The notes under the pieces: model-generated
What the model was told of the DNA's origin: nothing
The model's input: only the letters and a program-made list of their open reading frames with translations
Database searches by the model: none
Shown here: positions 1 through 6,714 of the stretch, one piece after another
Layout of the letters: each line of letters starts with the position of its first letter
Position numbering within the stretch: the first letter of the stretch is position 1
Program-made: the position numbers and the translations under genes
Origin: Opitutia bacterium
GTDB lineage: Bacteria; Verrucomicrobiota; Verrucomicrobiia; Opitutales; Coraliomargaritaceae
Assembly (NCBI GenBank): GCA_018663485.1
Contig: JABJQI010000089.1
Location: 1 to 16,320 of the forward strand
DNA length: 16,320 bases
Direction: 5' to 3'

Positions 1-126
1 CAGAAATCTGATGCACAGCAGACTAGTAGTTACCGTTTGTTTGAACAAGGTCTGCAACAATCAATACGAAAAGTGCCTGTACTAGGCATGCGATGTGTGT
101 TGGAAGGACGCCTCTTAAAGCCTTAA
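1..126 (+). CDS. Possible 3' end of an unidentified gene (partial)
   Basis: Frame +1 is open from the first base to a TAA at 124-126, giving 41 residues that end RLLKP. The stretch has gene-like codon use and a mixed hydrophobic/charged composition (for example LFEQGLQQSIRKVPVLG), and it ends just before the base composition becomes AT-rich. That pattern fits the tail of a real upstream gene. The ending is vaguely like the C-terminus of LacI-type ligand-binding regulators, but 41 residues are too few to assign a family. A chance open frame of this length is possible, so confidence is low. Confidence 0.33.
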   Translation, partial: QKSDAQQTSSYRLFEQGLQQSIRKVPVLGMRCVLEGRLLKP

Positions 127-370
127 TTTCAAGTGGTTTACATTTATCAAGCGAAAGTACAAATATCTAACCGAAAAAATGCCATTAACAACTTATTTTT
201 TCATAAACAATAATAGTCCCATGCTGTAATGGGATCAGTTAATTACGTAATGCTAACTACTCGATTACACAATGCTGCGAATATTTCTTGCCAATTATGC
301 AAAGCTGTTTAACTAGTCCCAGCTTCTTGAATTTTTCTCATCTCAAACTGAAAACAACACATACATAATA
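127..370. other. AT-rich intergenic leader region upstream of gap
   Basis: No credible gene is seen here. The stretch is AT-rich and holds several small symmetric elements: a 6-bp stem-loop TCCCAT/ATGGGA at 217-234, the palindrome ATTACGTAAT at 242-251 with outer arms, and an inverted repeat AAGCTG/CAGCTT at 302-325 centred on CTAG. The gap promoter presumably lies here. TTGCCA at 288-293 resembles a -35 box, but no good -10 hexamer sits at the right spacing, so I do not call a promoter. There is no Shine-Dalgarno sequence before the gap start. Confidence 0.6.
237..258. promoter_or_regulatory. Operator-like palindrome upstream of gap
   Basis: A perfect 10-bp palindrome ATTACGTAAT (242-251) is flanked by the further inverted arms AGTTA (237-241) and TAACT (254-258). 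Only a 2-nt GC insertion on the right side breaks full symmetry. It lies about 110 bases upstream of the gap start. A dimeric DNA-binding protein could use such a site, but AT-rich DNA yields short palindromes by chance, so the regulatory role is inference. Confidence 0.3.
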
Positions 371-1396
371 ATGGCTACAAAAATTGGAATTAATGGTTTC
401 GGGCGCATCGGTCGCTTGGTATTTCGCTCTCTCGTTGAGAAGGGCCTACTTGGAAGCGAGATCGAAGTGGTCGCAATTAATGACCTCGTCCCTGCAGAGA
501 ATCTTGCATACCTACTTAAATATGACACTACTCAAGGTCGCTTCAAAGGCACCGTTGAAACTAAGGGTGACGACGTCATCGTAGTTGACGGCCACGAAAT
601 TAAGACTCTCGCAGTCCGCGAAGGCCCTGCAGCCCTCCCTTGGAAAGAGCTTGGCGTTGATATCGTAATCGAATCAACAGGGCTCTTCGTCCAAGACGAC
701 AAGGCGCAAGGACATATCACTGCTGGCGCGAAGAAAGTGATCATTTCCGCTCCAGGTAAAGGTGACGGAGTAAAGACTGTTGTAATCGGCGTCAATGACG
801 ACGAAATCACAGCTGAGCACGACCTTATCTCGAATGCATCGTGCACTACGAACTGCTTAGCACCAATGACTAAGGTTATCCTCGAGAACTTCGGTATCGA
901 AGAAGGTCTGATGACAACAGTCCACTCTTACACTGCGACTCAAAAGACAGTTGATGGTCCTTCTCCTAAGGACATGAAGGGCGGCCGCACAGCAGCTCTG
1001 AATATTATTCCTTCCACTACAGGCGCTGCGAAAGCTGTTGGCCTCGTGCTTCCAGCAGTTCAAGGCAAGCTATCTGGTATGGCTTTCCGCGTACCAACTC
1101 CAACTGTTTCTGCTGTAGACCTTACAGTGAAGACGGAGAAGAGCACATCTTACGCAGAAATCTGCGAAAAGATGAAGGAAGCTTCTGAAGGTTCCCTCAA
1201 AGGTATCCTTGGTTACACTGAAGACGAAGTTTGCTCTTCTGACTTTATTCACGATGAGCTCAGCTCTATCTTCGATGCAGGCAGCGGCATGGGTCTTAAC
1301 GACAAATTCTTCAAGCTTGTTTCTTGGTATGACAACGAATGGGGTTACTCAAACCGCGTTGTTGAGCTCGTTCAGAAGGTTTCCAAGTTCCTCTAA
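371..1396 (+). CDS. gap: Glyceraldehyde-3-phosphate dehydrogenase, type I (NAD-dependent)
   Basis: Cytoplasmic enzyme of glycolysis and gluconeogenesis that oxidises and phosphorylates glyceraldehyde 3-phosphate to 1,3-bisphosphoglycerate with NAD+. The 341-residue product has the usual full length. The Rossmann motif GINGFGRIGR is at residues 6-15. Asp38 in AINDL is the residue that normally favours NAD over NADP. The catalytic motif SNASCTTNCLAP at 154-165 places the nucleophile at Cys158, and His185 in HSYTATQ is the base. The C-terminal SWYDNEWGYSNRVVEL (318-333) is typical of GapA. The ATG at 371 matches the usual N-terminus MATKIGINGFGRIG. No Shine-Dalgarno precedes it; the leader is A-rich. 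The gene is followed by its own hairpin terminator, so it is probably transcribed separately from pgk-tpiA. Identification is secure. Confidence 0.97.
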   Translation: MATKIGINGFGRIGRLVFRSLVEKGLLGSEIEVVAINDLVPAENLAYLLKYDTTQGRFKGTVETKGDDVIVVDGHEIKTLAVREGPAALPWKELGVDIVIESTGLFVQDDKAQGHITAGAKKVIISAPGKGDGVKTVVIGVNDDEITAEHDLISNASCTTNCLAPMTKVILENFGIEEGLMTTVHSYTATQKTVDGPSPKDMKGGRTAALNIIPSTTGAAKAVGLVLPAVQGKLSGMAFRVPTPTVSAVDLTVKTEKSTSYAEICEKMKEASEGSLKGILGYTEDEVCSSDFIHDELSSIFDAGSGMGLNDKFFKLVSWYDNEWGYSNRVVELVQKVSKFL

Positions 1397-1424
1397 GAAC
1401 TTTCTAATCGTATCTTGAATTGCT

Positions 1425-1478
1425 GGCCGCCGCGCAGGTTTCCCATTGAGCGGATACTCTGTTGTGGCGGCCTTTTTT
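1425..1478 (+). terminator. Rho-independent terminator after gap
   Basis: Arms GGCCGCC (1425-1431) and GGCGGCC (1466-1472) pair perfectly over 7 bp and are followed directly by TTTTTTATTTT. The 34-nt loop is longer than usual and contains a possible small inner stem (CCGC 1430-1433 with GCGG 1450-1453) that competes with the outer one. It lies 29 bases past the gap stop codon. Confidence 0.75.
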
Positions 1479-1480
1479 AT

Positions 1481-1516
1481 TTTCGGTTTCTAGTTATCTG
1501 GCTTTCAGTTTCTAGT
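1481..1516 (+). promoter_or_regulatory. 14-bp direct repeat, 22-bp period, upstream of pgk
   Basis: TTTCGGTTTCTAGT (1481-1494) recurs as TTTCAGTTTCTAGT (1503-1516) with one mismatch. The 22-bp period equals about two helical turns, so a protein bound at both copies would lie on one DNA face. The pair sits between the gap terminator and the pgk leader element, where the pgk promoter or its control site is expected. The repeat is seen directly; the operator role is inference. Confidence 0.45.
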
Positions 1517-1546
1517 CCAAAGCATCTTTGCTTTGCCATCTCCGGC
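1512..1546 (+). promoter_or_regulatory. pgk leader element shared with tpiA
   Basis: The 19-mer TTGCTTTGCCATCTCCGGC (1528-1546) matches 18 of 19 bases of 2789-2807 before tpiA. In both cases exactly 37 nt separate it from the start codon. Similarity extends weakly leftwards to a CTAG at 1512. Within this copy, CAAAGCA (1518-1524) and TGCTTTG (1529-1535) form a 7-bp hairpin with a 4-nt loop that the tpiA copy lacks. An in-frame TTG at 1533 falls inside the element, but the matching register before tpiA contains a stop codon, so the conservation is not explained by a longer protein. Confidence 0.5.
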
Positions 1547-1583
1547 ACAATCATTTCACTCACTTTCATTATCACTTTTTAAC

Positions 1584-2777
1584 ATGGCTACAAAATCCAT
1601 TAAAGACGTCGATCTTTCCGGTAAACGCGTTCTCGTCCGTTGTGACTTCAATGTTCCACTAACTGATGGCGTCATCTCCGATGATTCTCGTATCATTGCA
1701 GCACTGCCAACGATTCAAAACCTCGTCGCTCAAGGCGCGAAGGTCATTCTCTCCAGCCACCTCGGTCGTCCCAAGGGTGAGAAGGACGCGAAGTTTACTC
1801 TCGCTCCAGTAGCTGAAGCACTCGCTGCACAGCTCGGACAGCCTGTGACATTCATCGAAGATTGCATTGGCGAAGAAGTGGAGGCCGAAGTTGCAAAACT
1901 TGGCGACGGTGAAGTCGTACTACTTGAAAACGTTCGTTTCTACCAGGGCGAGACAGACAACGATCCGAAATTTGCCGCATCACTAGCAAAGCTAGCTGAC
2001 GCATTTGTGAACGATGCATTCGGCACCGCACACCGCGCACACGCTTCCACTGCAGGTGTTGCAAAATTCCTCTCACCTTGCGTTTGCGGCCTTCTCATCG
2101 AGAAGGAGCTTGCCTACCTTGGCGAAAAGACCAACAGTCCTAAGCGTCCACTGACAGTGATCCTTGGCGGCGCCAAGGTTTCCGATAAGATCAAAGTGAT
2201 CGACACGCTGCTTGAGAAAGCCGACACCATCATCATCGGCGGTGGCATGGCCTACACATTTAAATTGGCCTTGGGGCAAACCGTAGGGGATTCGCTAAGC
2301 GAGCCTGATTACATTCCAACTGCGAAAGCAGCACTCGCCAAGGCGAAAGAGAAGGGTGTTAAGTTCCTCCTCCCAGTGGATAATATGGTCGTGAAAGGTC
2401 TTGATTTCGGTGCAGGCACATTTGCGGATAGCAAAGTGGTTGAAGGCAGTATCGAAGCTGGCTGGGAAGGCGTTGACATCGGCCCGAAAAGTATCGAGCT
2501 ATTCAATGCTGAAGTTGAGAGCGCCAAGACTGTTCTCTGGAATGGGCCTATGGGAATCTTCGAAATCGAAGCCTGCAACAAGGGAACTTTCGCTGTCGCT
2601 AAGACCATCGCAAATTCCGACGCATGTTCCATCATCGGTGGTGGCGACTCAGTAAAAGCCATCAAGATGGCTGGGTACGGTGACCAAGTCACGTTCATGA
2701 GCACTGGCGGCGGCGCTTCTCTCGAATTTCTCGAAGGCAAAGAGCTCCCAGGCGTCAGCGCACTCGACACTATCTAG
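1584..2777 (+). CDS. pgk: Phosphoglycerate kinase
   Basis: Cytoplasmic glycolytic enzyme that transfers the acyl phosphate of 1,3-bisphosphoglycerate to ADP, using the product of GAPDH. The 397-residue protein has normal length. The PGK signature RVLVRCDFNVP is at residues 15-25, the substrate-binding SHLGRP at 58-63, and the nucleotide-site glycine motifs IIGGGDSVKA and STGGGASLEFLEGKELPG lie near the C-terminus. I chose the ATG at 1584 because homologues begin at MATKSIKDVDLSGK; an upstream in-frame TTG at 1533 would add 17 low-complexity residues and overlap the leader element. No Shine-Dalgarno is present. No terminator lies in the 67 bases before tpiA, so the two genes are probably co-transcribed. 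Confidence 0.96.
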   Translation: MATKSIKDVDLSGKRVLVRCDFNVPLTDGVISDDSRIIAALPTIQNLVAQGAKVILSSHLGRPKGEKDAKFTLAPVAEALAAQLGQPVTFIEDCIGEEVEAEVAKLGDGEVVLLENVRFYQGETDNDPKFAASLAKLADAFVNDAFGTAHRAHASTAGVAKFLSPCVCGLLIEKELAYLGEKTNSPKRPLTVILGGAKVSDKIKVIDTLLEKADTIIIGGGMAYTFKLALGQTVGDSLSEPDYIPTAKAALAKAKEKGVKFLLPVDNMVVKGLDFGAGTFADSKVVEGSIEAGWEGVDIGPKSIELFNAEVESAKTVLWNGPMGIFEIEACNKGTFAVAKTIANSDACSIIGGGDSVKAIKMAGYGDQVTFMSTGGGASLEFLEGKELPGVSALDTI

Positions 2778-2807
2778 GAAAACGATAATTGCTTCGCCAT
2801 CTCCGGC
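2774..2807 (+). promoter_or_regulatory. tpiA leader element shared with pgk
   Basis: TTGCTTCGCCATCTCCGGC at 2789-2807 differs from the pgk copy (1528-1546) at one base and also ends 37 nt before the start codon. The related CTAG on the left (2774-2777) overlaps the TAG stop of pgk. The reading frame of tpiA upstream of its ATG is closed by a TAA just after the element, so it cannot be a coding extension. CGCC/GGCG around ATCTCC could form a 4-bp stem. Because the element lies inside the probable pgk-tpiA transcript, it may act at RNA level. Confidence 0.5.
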
Positions 2808-2844
2808 GGGTCTCCATTCAAATTAATAATTCAAAAATAATATT

Positions 2845-3624
2845 ATGAGTAAATTAGCACGCAAATACCTCATCGCAGGTAACTGGAAAATGAACCTGAA
2901 CTCGGCCGAAGGCGCTGAGCTCGCTAAAGATGTTGTCAGCATCGTTGGTCCACAGACCGACGTTTCTGTCTGCGTTTGCCCAACCTTTACGACACTCGAA
3001 GCAGTGTCTCAGGTTGTAACCGACTCCAACGTTTCTCTCGGTGCGCAAAACATGCACTTCGAAGCGTCTGGTGCATACACTGGTGAGATCTCTGCTGAGA
3101 TGCTTCGCCACCTGTTCTGCAAGTTCGTCATCCTCGGACACTCAGAGCGTCGCGAATACTTCGGTGAAACGGACGCGATCGTTAACAAGAAGACACTCGT
3201 CGCACTTGCAGCGAACCTTAAGCCAATCGTATGCATCGGTGAAACACTCGATGAGCGTGAAGCCGGTAAGGTAAACGAAGTTATTAAGACTCAACTCGAA
3301 GGTGCACTCGTCGGTGTCACATCCGACGCTGCAGACGCATTGGTCGTTGCTTACGAGCCAGTCTGGGCGATCGGCACAGGCAAGACAGCTACACCAGAAA
3401 TGGCCGAAGAAGTGCACGCGCAAATCCGTAGCCTCCTGACTGGTCTGGTCGGTGCAGAAGCAGCGGACAAAGTTCGCATCCTCTACGGTGGCTCCATGAA
3501 GCCAGAAAACGCAGACGAGCTCCTCGCTCAGCCAAACATCGACGGTGGTCTCATCGGCGGTGCAGCGCTCAAGGCAAACTCATTCGCAGCACTCGTCGAG
3601 AGCGCAGCGAAGCTTTCCAAGTAA
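2845..3624 (+). CDS. tpiA: Triosephosphate isomerase
   Basis: Cytoplasmic TIM-barrel enzyme that interconverts dihydroxyacetone phosphate and glyceraldehyde 3-phosphate. The 259-residue product is of family length. Active-site residues are intact: Lys15 in GNWKMN (12-17), His99 in VILGHSERRE (95-104), and Glu171 in AYEPVWAIGTGK (169-180), the last including the mobile lid. The phosphate-binding YGGS (214-217) and GLIGGA (235-240) are present. The ATG at 2845 gives the expected short N-terminus; the leader is AT-rich without a Shine-Dalgarno. The gene follows pgk by 67 bases and ends before a strong terminator, closing a pgk-tpiA transcription unit. Confidence 0.97.
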   Translation: MSKLARKYLIAGNWKMNLNSAEGAELAKDVVSIVGPQTDVSVCVCPTFTTLEAVSQVVTDSNVSLGAQNMHFEASGAYTGEISAEMLRHLFCKFVILGHSERREYFGETDAIVNKKTLVALAANLKPIVCIGETLDEREAGKVNEVIKTQLEGALVGVTSDAADALVVAYEPVWAIGTGKTATPEMAEEVHAQIRSLLTGLVGAEAADKVRILYGGSMKPENADELLAQPNIDGGLIGGAALKANSFAALVESAAKLSK

Positions 3625-3646
3625 GCTCAATTCTCAATCAGATTTC

Positions 3647-3684
3647 AAAAGGCCGAGGCGGAAACGCTTCGGCCTTTTTGTTTT
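3647..3684 (+). terminator. Rho-independent terminator after tpiA
   Basis: A 14-bp stem (3647-3660 with 3665-3678, one G-T pair) encloses a GAAA tetraloop. The right arm runs into TTTTTGTTTT. It begins 22 bases after the tpiA stop codon. The left arm starts with AAAA, so the hairpin could also work in the opposite direction, although no - strand gene is present here. Confidence 0.9.
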
Positions 3685-3791
3685 ATGTGCATTTCAGAAA
3701 CTAATGTGGCGCGCTTTCTGGTTGATTCCTCCAGCGTGAGGTCTAAGGCTCTTTCGTTTACCGAACAACCACCACACGACAGTTATTATCT

Positions 3792-4697
3792 ATGGCAACA
3801 GGACTTCTTTTTTCCGGACAAGGCGCACAATCCGTGGGCATGGGCCGTTCTCTCTACGAGAACTCAGCAATCGCGAAGGCACTCTACGATGAGGCCAACG
3901 AAATCCTCGGTTGGGATCTTAAAACGCTCTGCTTCGAAGGCCCTGCCGAGGCGCTCACAGAAACTAAGGTCTGCCAACCAGCACTGTATGTGCAGGGCTA
4001 TGCGCTGTTCAGTATTTTGAAAGAAGCGGGCAAGCTTGACAATGCGACGGCTGCATGTGGCCTCAGCCTCGGTGAGCTGACAGCTCTCGCAGCTGCTGGC
4101 GTGTATGATTTCGCAACTGGCCTCAAGCTGGTTGCTGAGCGTGGTCGTCTGATGCAGATCGCTTGCGACGCGACCAAGGGCGGCATGGCTGCCGTGATCG
4201 GCGGCACTCCTGAGGATGTGCAAACGTTCTGCGACGAGTTCGATATCGAAATCGCGAATCTCAACTGCCCTGGGCAAATCGTCATCTCTGGGGACAACAG
4301 CAAGGTGCTCGAAGCAGTCGCAGTCTCCAAAGGCCGCTTCAAGCTTTGCAAGCCGCTCAACGTCGCAGGTGCGTATCACAGTAAGTTGATGGTTTCGGCG
4401 CGTGATGCGTTTGCTGAGTTCATCAAAGACTTCGACTTTAAGGCCCCAGAGATCGCCGTTTACACGAATGTCACTGGCGAGCGTGTCCGCGATCCGCAAG
4501 CGATCAAAGATGCACTGGTCAGCCAAGTAGTATCGTCAGTTCGTTTTGAGGACAATCTTCGTAATATGGCGACCGAAAACAATCTGTCCGATTTCTACGA
4601 GTGTGGCCCTGGCAAGGTCTTGACCGGCTTTGCGAAGCGTATTGATAAGGCATTGAGCATCACGCCAGTTTCTGAGTTCAGCGATTTGCCAGAGTAG
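3792..4697 (+). CDS. fabD: Malonyl-CoA:acyl carrier protein transacylase
   Basis: Cytoplasmic enzyme of type II fatty acid synthesis that moves malonyl groups from CoA to acyl carrier protein. The 301-residue product has standard length. It shows GQGAQ (9-13), the nucleophile Ser92 in GLSLGE (90-95), Arg117 in AERGRLMQ, Gln162 in NCPGQIVISG, and the catalytic His196 in AYHS. The usual GHSLGE is GLSLGE here: the residue before the serine is Leu rather than His. I recall the same form in plant plastid enzymes, and the catalytic Ser and His are intact. The ATG at 3792 gives the expected MATGLLFSGQGAQ start, without a Shine-Dalgarno. The gene stands alone between terminators, away from other fab genes. 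Confidence 0.95.
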   Translation: MATGLLFSGQGAQSVGMGRSLYENSAIAKALYDEANEILGWDLKTLCFEGPAEALTETKVCQPALYVQGYALFSILKEAGKLDNATAACGLSLGELTALAAAGVYDFATGLKLVAERGRLMQIACDATKGGMAAVIGGTPEDVQTFCDEFDIEIANLNCPGQIVISGDNSKVLEAVAVSKGRFKLCKPLNVAGAYHSKLMVSARDAFAEFIKDFDFKAPEIAVYTNVTGERVRDPQAIKDALVSQVVSSVRFEDNLRNMATENNLSDFYECGPGKVLTGFAKRIDKALSITPVSEFSDLPE

Positions 4698-4709
4698 TAT
4701 TTACCGATT

Positions 4710-4734
4710 GGCGGTTCCCCCTATCGCCGTTTTT
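4710..4734 (+). terminator. First terminator after fabD
   Basis: GGCGGT (4710-4715) pairs with ATCGCC (4723-4728, one G-T pair) around a C-rich 7-nt loop, followed by G and five T. An alternative pairing, GGTTCC (4713-4718) with GGAACC (4736-4741), would exclude this hairpin and sequester the T run in its loop, so two mutually exclusive folds are possible. Confidence 0.6.
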
Positions 4735-4745
4735 CGGAACCATTT

Positions 4746-4776
4746 GAAGCGCGGACGACACAGTCCGCGCTTCTTT
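4746..4776 (+). terminator. Second terminator after fabD: perfect 11-bp hairpin
   Basis: GAAGCGCGGAC (4746-4756) and GTCCGCGCTTC (4763-4773) form a perfect GC-rich 11-bp stem with the loop GACACA, followed by a short TTT. The T run is weak for a terminator but the stem is very stable. It lies about 65 bases before the lepA start, so it separates fabD from lepA or shapes the start of the lepA transcript. Confidence 0.65.
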
Positions 4777-4840
4777 GCTGTATTTCGACGTTGAAGTTTT
4801 CTCAAAGCACGCGATCTTTACGCGCTTCCTGCCTTTTTAC

Positions 4841-6652
4841 ATGACCGATCTAGCCCATACTCGCAACTTTTGTATCATCGCCCACGTCGACCACGGCAAG
4901 ACGACTTTGTCCGACCGTATTCTCGAACTCACGCGCACTGTTGAGATGCGCGACATGAAGGCTCAACTGCTTGATTCGATGGACCTGGAGCGTGAGCGCG
5001 GCATCACCATTAAGAGTCACCCGGTGACCATGGTTTATCGCGCGAAGAATGGCGAAGATTATACTTTCAATTTGATCGATACTCCGGGCCACGTGGATTT
5101 CTCCTATGAGGTCTCTCGTAGTCTGGCGGCATGTGAAGGCGCGATGCTGTTGATCGATGCCGCTCAAGGCATTGAGGCGCAAACAGTTGCCAATGCGCAC
5201 CTCGCGGAAGAGCAGAAGCTGGCTATTGTCCCTGTGATCAATAAGGTCGATTTACCAAGTGCCGACGTGCCTGCGATTGAGGTACAGCTCGAAGACGTGC
5301 TCGCGATCCCAGCCGAAGAAGCCGTGCTCACCAGTGGTAAGAGTGGCATTGGCATCATCGATTTATTAGAAGCTGCAGTTCACCGTATTCCGCCACCACG
5401 TTGGGCTGACATCGATGGCCTGCGCGTGCTTATTTTTGACTGCCTCTATGATGCGTATAAGGGGGTGATCTGCTACGTCCGCGTCTTCTCAGGCTCGGTG
5501 AAGATGGGCGAACAGATTATGACCATGAGCGATGAGCGCAAAGCTCTGGTCAAAGAAGTGGGGCGCTTCTCACCAGAAATGACCAAGCAAGCGACACTCG
5601 AAGCGGGCGACGTGGGGTATATCGTCACCAACATGCGCGACGTGGCCGACATTAAGCTCGGTGACACAATTACGCACTCGAATGCTCCAACTGCTGAGAT
5701 GCTCCCTGGCTACAAGCAAGTCAGCCCAATGGTGTTCAGTGGTATTTATCCAATTGATACGAGTGATTACAACAAGCTCAAGGCAAGCATGGGCAAGCTA
5801 CGTCTCAACGATGCAGCGTTCGTCTATCAGTCCGAAAATTCGGTCGCACTCGGCTTTGGTTTCCGTTGTGGTTTTCTCGGTTTGCTACATATGGAAATTA
5901 TTCAAGAGCGCATCCGCCGAGAGTACGACCTAGATGTTATTTCGACTTATCCAAGTGTTGTCTATAAGGTCACCAAGACCGACTTTGAAGAGCTCGAAGT
6001 GCATAACCCAATGCACCTACCGGATGTTTCCGAAATCGAATTTATTGAAGAACCAATGATCTTGGCATCGATCCACATTCCAAGCACATCGATTGGTGAT
6101 GTATTGGCACTCGTCTCGGAGAAGCGCGGTATTTGCGAGCACACCGAGACAATCGACAATCAGCGCGTGATGCTGGTCTGTAATATTCCGCTCAATGAAA
6201 TCTTGATCGATTTCAATGATCGCCTGAAGAGTATCACTCATGGCTACGGCTCGATGGACTACGAAATGAACGGCTATCAAAAAGCCAAGCTTTGCCGACT
6301 CGACATTATGGTCAATTCCGAGGCAGTGGATGCATTCTCCTCAATTGTGCATATCGACAAAGCCGAGGGCAGGGGCCGTGCACTCTGTAAACGACTCAAG
6401 GAGATTCTGCCCAAACAGATGTTCAAAATCGCGATTCAAGCCGGTGTTGGCTCCAATATCGTCGCTCGCGAAACTATCAGCGCCTACCGTAAGGATGTGA
6501 CTGCGAAGTGTTATGGCGGTGATATTTCCCGTAAGCGTAAACTCCTCGAGAAGCAAAAAGAGGGTAAGAAACGCATGAAAAACATCGGCAGTGTATCGAT
6601 TCCACAGGATGCATTTATTAAGATCCTTAAGACCTCTGATGGGGGCAGTTAA
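4841..6652 (+). CDS. lepA: Elongation factor 4 (LepA), ribosome-associated GTPase
   Basis: Translational GTPase related to EF-G that acts on ribosomes. The 603-residue product has family length. G-domain motifs are intact: AHVDHGKT (14-21), LERERGITIKS (49-59), DTPGH (80-84) and NKVD (134-137). The C-terminal LepA hallmark follows near the end, with KRKLLEKQKEGKKRMKNIG and then IPQDAFIKIL. The ATG at 4841 was chosen because homologues start shortly before RNFxIIAHxDHGK; a TTG at 4775 would add 22 residues and overlap the fabD terminator. The leader has no Shine-Dalgarno, but AAGC..GCG (4805-4813) and CGCGCTT (4821-4827) form a small bulged hairpin 13 nt before the start. lepB follows 62 bases later with no terminator, so lepA-lepB is probably an operon, a common bacterial pairing. 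Confidence 0.96.
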   Translation: MTDLAHTRNFCIIAHVDHGKTTLSDRILELTRTVEMRDMKAQLLDSMDLERERGITIKSHPVTMVYRAKNGEDYTFNLIDTPGHVDFSYEVSRSLAACEGAMLLIDAAQGIEAQTVANAHLAEEQKLAIVPVINKVDLPSADVPAIEVQLEDVLAIPAEEAVLTSGKSGIGIIDLLEAAVHRIPPPRWADIDGLRVLIFDCLYDAYKGVICYVRVFSGSVKMGEQIMTMSDERKALVKEVGRFSPEMTKQATLEAGDVGYIVTNMRDVADIKLGDTITHSNAPTAEMLPGYKQVSPMVFSGIYPIDTSDYNKLKASMGKLRLNDAAFVYQSENSVALGFGFRCGFLGLLHMEIIQERIRREYDLDVISTYPSVVYKVTKTDFEELEVHNPMHLPDVSEIEFIEEPMILASIHIPSTSIGDVLALVSEKRGICEHTETIDNQRVMLVCNIPLNEILIDFNDRLKSITHGYGSMDYEMNGYQKAKLCRLDIMVNSEAVDAFSSIVHIDKAEGRGRALCKRLKEILPKQMFKIAIQAGVGSNIVARETISAYRKDVTAKCYGGDISRKRKLLEKQKEGKKRMKNIGSVSIPQDAFIKILKTSDGGS

Positions 6653-6714
6653 GCATCGTTCACCATTGACGGAGGTTCGCAGTAGAATCCGAAGTAATAG
6701 TTAGCCCAATATCC

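Noticed and set aside
1533..1583. TTG-initiated 17-residue N-terminal extension of Pgk
   Set aside because: Homologues begin at MATKS; the extension is low-complexity and overlaps the leader element, which is non-coding before tpiA.
2309..2770. 153-codon open frame antisense to pgk
   Set aside because: It lies fully inside the secure pgk gene, with no recognisable motif or initiation signal.
3864..4526. 220-codon open frame antisense to fabD
   Set aside because: It is a shadow of the fabD coding frame; the + strand product carries all FabD motifs.
4775..4840. TTG-initiated 22-residue extension of LepA
   Set aside because: It begins inside the fabD terminator region and is not expected in the family.
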